8,714 bases of DNA from Candidatus Thorarchaeota archaeon (GTDB lineage: Archaea > Asgardarchaeota > Thorarchaeia > Thorarchaeales > Thorarchaeaceae). Location: positions 1 to 8,714 of the forward strand of contig JAGSHP010000085.1 of assembly GCA_029855925.1 (NCBI GenBank), given 5' to 3'. Below the pieces are notes generated by a model. It did no database searches. It was not told the origin of the DNA and saw nothing but the letters and a program-made list of their open reading frames with translations. The position numbers and the translations under genes are program-made. Shown in pieces: positions 7,225 through 8,714 of this stretch (positions within the stretch are counted from its first letter, which is position 1; every line of letters starts with the position of its first letter).

Positions 7225-7446
7225 ATGAGTTCTGAAATTGTCTGTGACTATTGCGGGAAAGAGATGGCGCCCAAAGAGCGTGTAAAGTGTCCTGAATGCA
7301 AAGTTGTTGTTCACTCAATGTGCTACAATTCCCATTTCAGCACAGAACATCCGACAAGGCGTGGCGTGAGCCATGGGAGTGGTACCCGGAGCGACGAAAA
7401 TCCAGAGCGACCAACATGGGCGGAGTGCTACTTGGAATTGCTGTGA
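7225..7446 (+). CDS. Small B-box/RING-like zinc-finger protein (probably frameshifted)
   Basis: The 73-residue frame opens with a compact zinc-binding pattern: C7-x2-C10-x11-C22-x2-C25-x4-H30-x2-C33-x3-H37-x4-H42. Eight evenly placed ligands ending in two histidines match the layout of B-box (cross-brace, RING-like) zinc fingers, which bind two zinc ions and usually mediate protein contacts. After residue 43 the sequence becomes low in character and stops at TGA 7444-7446. The -1 frame over the same bases carries a convincing tryptophan-rich linker and a hydrophobic hairpin, so the original protein was probably a zinc finger anchored to the membrane. ATG 7225 has GGGAG seven bases upstream (7213-7217). 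Partner and function are unknown; with only about 43 convincing residues, a PHD- or other treble-clef-like finger is a possible alternative. Confidence 0.65.
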   Translation: MSSEIVCDYCGKEMAPKERVKCPECKVVVHSMCYNSHFSTEHPTRRGVSHGSGTRSDENPERPTWAECYLELL

Positions 7447-7541
7447 CAGCTGTTGCAATGATGCTACCAAATCCGATTCTGATCATCGTGGGCATTATCA
7501 TTCTCTGTGTCACTGCATGTGGTGCATTCTACGAGTATTGA
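7353..7541 (+). CDS. Membrane hairpin in the -1 frame, likely continuation of the zinc-finger gene
   Basis: In the -1 frame relative to the zinc finger, the stretch from about 7353 reads as a linker DKAWREPWEWYPERRK, then from ATG 7416 as MGGVLLGIAVTAVAMML-PNP-ILIIVGIIILCVTACGAFY, ending at TGA 7539-7541. This is two hydrophobic segments joined by a PNP turn, a probable membrane hairpin. The frame opens as far back as ATG 7296, but its first 15-20 residues only shadow the zinc finger. It is either the true C-terminus of the 7225 gene after a one-base shift near 7350-7360, or a separate 41-residue membrane peptide starting at 7416. No ribosome-binding motif precedes 7416, which favours the first reading. 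The start given marks where the frame becomes convincing; it is not a start codon. Confidence 0.5.
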   Translation, partial: DKAWREPWEWYPERRKSRATNMGGVLLGIAVTAVAMMLPNPILIIVGIIILCVTACGAFYEY

Positions 7542-7560
7542 GCCATGGGGACTCGCAGCA

Positions 7561-7588
7561 TGCGTGCTCTTGCCGGAGTTGTGCGTGC
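7561..7588. repeat. TGCGTGC direct repeats, 21-bp spacing
   Basis: TGCGTGC occurs at 7561-7567 and again at 7582-7588, exactly 21 bp apart, which is two helical turns. The pair ends 18 bp before the TATA-like box of the threonine dehydrogenase gene. Same-face repeats just upstream of a core promoter are a common operator or activator layout, but no known regulator is identified. Confidence 0.25.
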
Positions 7589-7605
7589 ATTGTACAGCTC
7601 ACAGC

Positions 7606-7613
7606 CTTTAAAT
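7606..7613 (+). promoter_or_regulatory. TATA-like box for threonine dehydrogenase
   Basis: CTTTAAAT matches the archaeal TATA consensus well and is the clearest box in 7542-7687. It predicts transcription start around 7633-7638, giving a leader of about 50 bases that includes the AGGTGA ribosome-binding site. Confidence 0.45.
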
Positions 7614-7676
7614 GCCACCAACTTGGCTCAGCACAAAGCATAGGATGAATGTGCTTGTTGGCACGACAACTTCAAA

Positions 7677-7682
7677 AGGTGA
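7677..7682 (+). promoter_or_regulatory. Strong Shine-Dalgarno deciding the tdh start
   Basis: AGGTGA is complementary to the 3' end of archaeal 16S rRNA and lies five bases before ATG 7688. It argues against the in-frame ATG 7649, which would add 13 residues absent from the family. Confidence 0.7.
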
Positions 7683-7687
7683 ACAAC

Positions 7688-8644
7688 ATGACCAAGCGCA
7701 TACTGGTAACAGGGAGCTACGGGCAGATCGGCACCGAGCTTGTTGCTGCGATGAGGAAGAAGTATGGTGGCGACAATGTTGTCGCTACTGGGAGAAAGAA
7801 GCCTCCTGAGATCCTGAAGAAGGATGGACCCTACTATCAGCTGGACGTTCTCAATACTGGTCAGCTGCATCAGTTGCTTGTGGACCTCGATATTGACATC
7901 ATTGTTCACAATGCCTCGGTCCTCTCAGCAGTTGGCGAGAAGAATCCACAGCTGGCATATAGAACAAACGTGGAGGGCTCCTACAATGTCTTGGAGGCAG
8001 GGCGAATTCTCAAACTTGACCAAGTCATGATTCCAAGCTCAATTGCGGCGTTCGGTCCCTCGACTCCAAAAGAGAACACACCGAATGACGTGATCATGCG
8101 CCCAACAACGATGTATGGTGTGACCAAGGTCTTCATCGAACTCCTTGGAGAGTACTACACTCAACGCTTTGGTGTTGACTTCCGGTCTCTTCGCTATCCA
8201 GGAATCATTAGCTCCGAGGCGCTACCGGGTGGTGGCACTACTGACTATGCAGTGGAGATCTTCTACGAGGCACTCAAGAACAAGAGATACACATCGTTCC
8301 TCGCCAAGGACGCGGCACTACCCATGATGTACATGCCAGACTGCATAAAGGCCACCATTGATCTCATTGAGGCTGACGCAAGCAAGCTCAAACATCGTAG
8401 CTTCAACGTAACTGCAATGAGCTTCACACCTGAGGAGATCGCCGCCGAGATAAAGAAGCATATCCCGGAGTTTGAGATTGACTACAAGCCGGACTTCAGG
8501 CAGCAGATTGCTGAATCCTGGCCTAGGTCTATTGACGACAGCGTCGCTCGTGAAGAGTGGGGCTGGCAACCCGATTATGATCTACCAGCAATGGTCGAAG
8601 ATATGCTCAAGAAGTTGTCAAAACGACTTGGTACGAAGTACTGA
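7688..8644 (+). CDS. tdh: L-threonine 3-dehydrogenase, SDR (UDP-galactose epimerase-like) type
   Basis: A 318-residue cytoplasmic NAD+-dependent enzyme oxidising L-threonine to L-2-amino-3-oxobutanoate, the first step of threonine breakdown to glycine and acetyl-CoA. The N-terminus has the Rossmann motif TGSYGQIG (8-15). The extended-SDR active site has Ser117/Ser118 (PSSIAAFG) and Tyr143-x3-Lys147 (MYGVTK). The C-terminal half carries features that separate this family from sugar epimerases: RYPGIIS (169-175), PGGGTTDYAVEIFYEAL (180-196), LPMMYMPDC (211-219), MSFTPEEIA (244-252) and the tail SWPRSIDDS...WGW (277-293). The same family is known from animals, some bacteria and the archaeon Thermoplasma volcanium, and is unrelated to the zinc-dependent E. 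coli Tdh. The usual partner, glycine C-acetyltransferase, is not in the window. Start ATG 7688 is fixed by AGGTGA. No frame defects are seen. Confidence 0.93.
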   Translation: MTKRILVTGSYGQIGTELVAAMRKKYGGDNVVATGRKKPPEILKKDGPYYQLDVLNTGQLHQLLVDLDIDIIVHNASVLSAVGEKNPQLAYRTNVEGSYNVLEAGRILKLDQVMIPSSIAAFGPSTPKENTPNDVIMRPTTMYGVTKVFIELLGEYYTQRFGVDFRSLRYPGIISSEALPGGGTTDYAVEIFYEALKNKRYTSFLAKDAALPMMYMPDCIKATIDLIEADASKLKHRSFNVTAMSFTPEEIAAEIKKHIPEFEIDYKPDFRQQIAESWPRSIDDSVAREEWGWQPDYDLPAMVEDMLKKLSKRLGTKY

Positions 8645-8714
8645 GACGAGTGCCCAGTTGGGGCGCTCATCCCAATACACGTGTGGATGAACGATCCCAC
8701 ATCATGGGCTCAGA
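8645..8714. other. Unassigned tail with short inverted repeats
   Basis: The 70 bases after tdh hold several CCCA/TGGG words: CCCA-GT-TGGG (8653-8662), TTGGG...CCCAA (8658-8662 with 8671-8675) and CCCA-CATCA-TGGG (8696-8708). There is also the palindrome ACACGTGT (8677-8684) flanked by TCATCC/GGATGA. There is no T-run, so I do not call a terminator; the region may be the control region of a gene beyond the window. Confidence 0.2.

Noticed and set aside
7192..7235. C/D-box sRNA (GTGATGA at 7192-7198, CTGA near 7232)
   Set aside because: There is no convincing C'/D' pair or terminal stem, and the putative D box falls inside the zinc-finger coding sequence.
7649..7687. Upstream ATG 7649 as the tdh start
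   Set aside because: AGGTGA lies inside this stretch at the right distance from ATG 7688, and the 13 extra residues precede a normal family N-terminus.
7688..8644. UDP-glucose 4-epimerase annotation
   Set aside because: The Rossmann and YxxxK motifs are shared, but PGGGTTDYAVEIFY, LPMMYMPDC and the SWP...WGW tail are characteristic of SDR-type threonine dehydrogenase.

Overview
The window most likely comes from an archaeon, possibly an Asgard (Thorarchaeota-like) lineage. This is an inference from four things: the start regions combine TATA-like boxes with only occasional Shine-Dalgarno motifs (the best is AGGTGA before the last gene); the first gene is an ADP-forming acyl-CoA synthetase alpha subunit; there is a eukaryote-like B-box-type zinc finger; and base composition is moderate. 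No rRNA, tRNA, CRISPR array, insertion sequence or phage gene was seen.

Layout: (1) 3-1256, plus strand, 5'-truncated alpha subunit of an ADP-forming acetate/acyl-CoA ligase. (2) 1257-1502, AT-rich intergenic region with promoter-like boxes and a marginal 35-codon ORF whose stop overlaps the next start. (3) 1503-2537, plus, soluble PAS histidine kinase with no response regulator in view. (4) 2548-4011, minus, fold-type II PLP enzyme of unknown substrate, convergent with the kinase across 10 bp. (5) 4012-4298, divergent control region. (6) 4299-7022, plus, complete pyruvate phosphate dikinase, followed by a hairpin/T-run terminator. (7) 7225-7541, plus, a small B-box-like zinc-finger protein whose probable membrane hairpin lies in the -1 frame, so the gene looks frameshifted or is two overlapping genes. 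(8) 7688-8644, plus, SDR-type L-threonine 3-dehydrogenase, with unassigned sequence to the end.

Metabolic reading (inference): threonine dehydrogenase makes 2-amino-3-ketobutyrate, which a glycine C-acetyltransferase (not in the window) would split into glycine and acetyl-CoA. The ADP-forming CoA ligase could turn acetyl-CoA into acetate plus ATP. Pyruvate phosphate dikinase links pyruvate and PEP, usable for gluconeogenesis from amino acids or for pyrophosphate/AMP-coupled glycolysis. This suits a peptide- or amino-acid-fermenting archaeon. The genes do not form one operon: they have separate promoters and mixed strands.

I found no clear previously undescribed multi-gene system. The items most worth a second look are the frame-disrupted zinc-finger/membrane gene and the PLP enzyme of unknown substrate.
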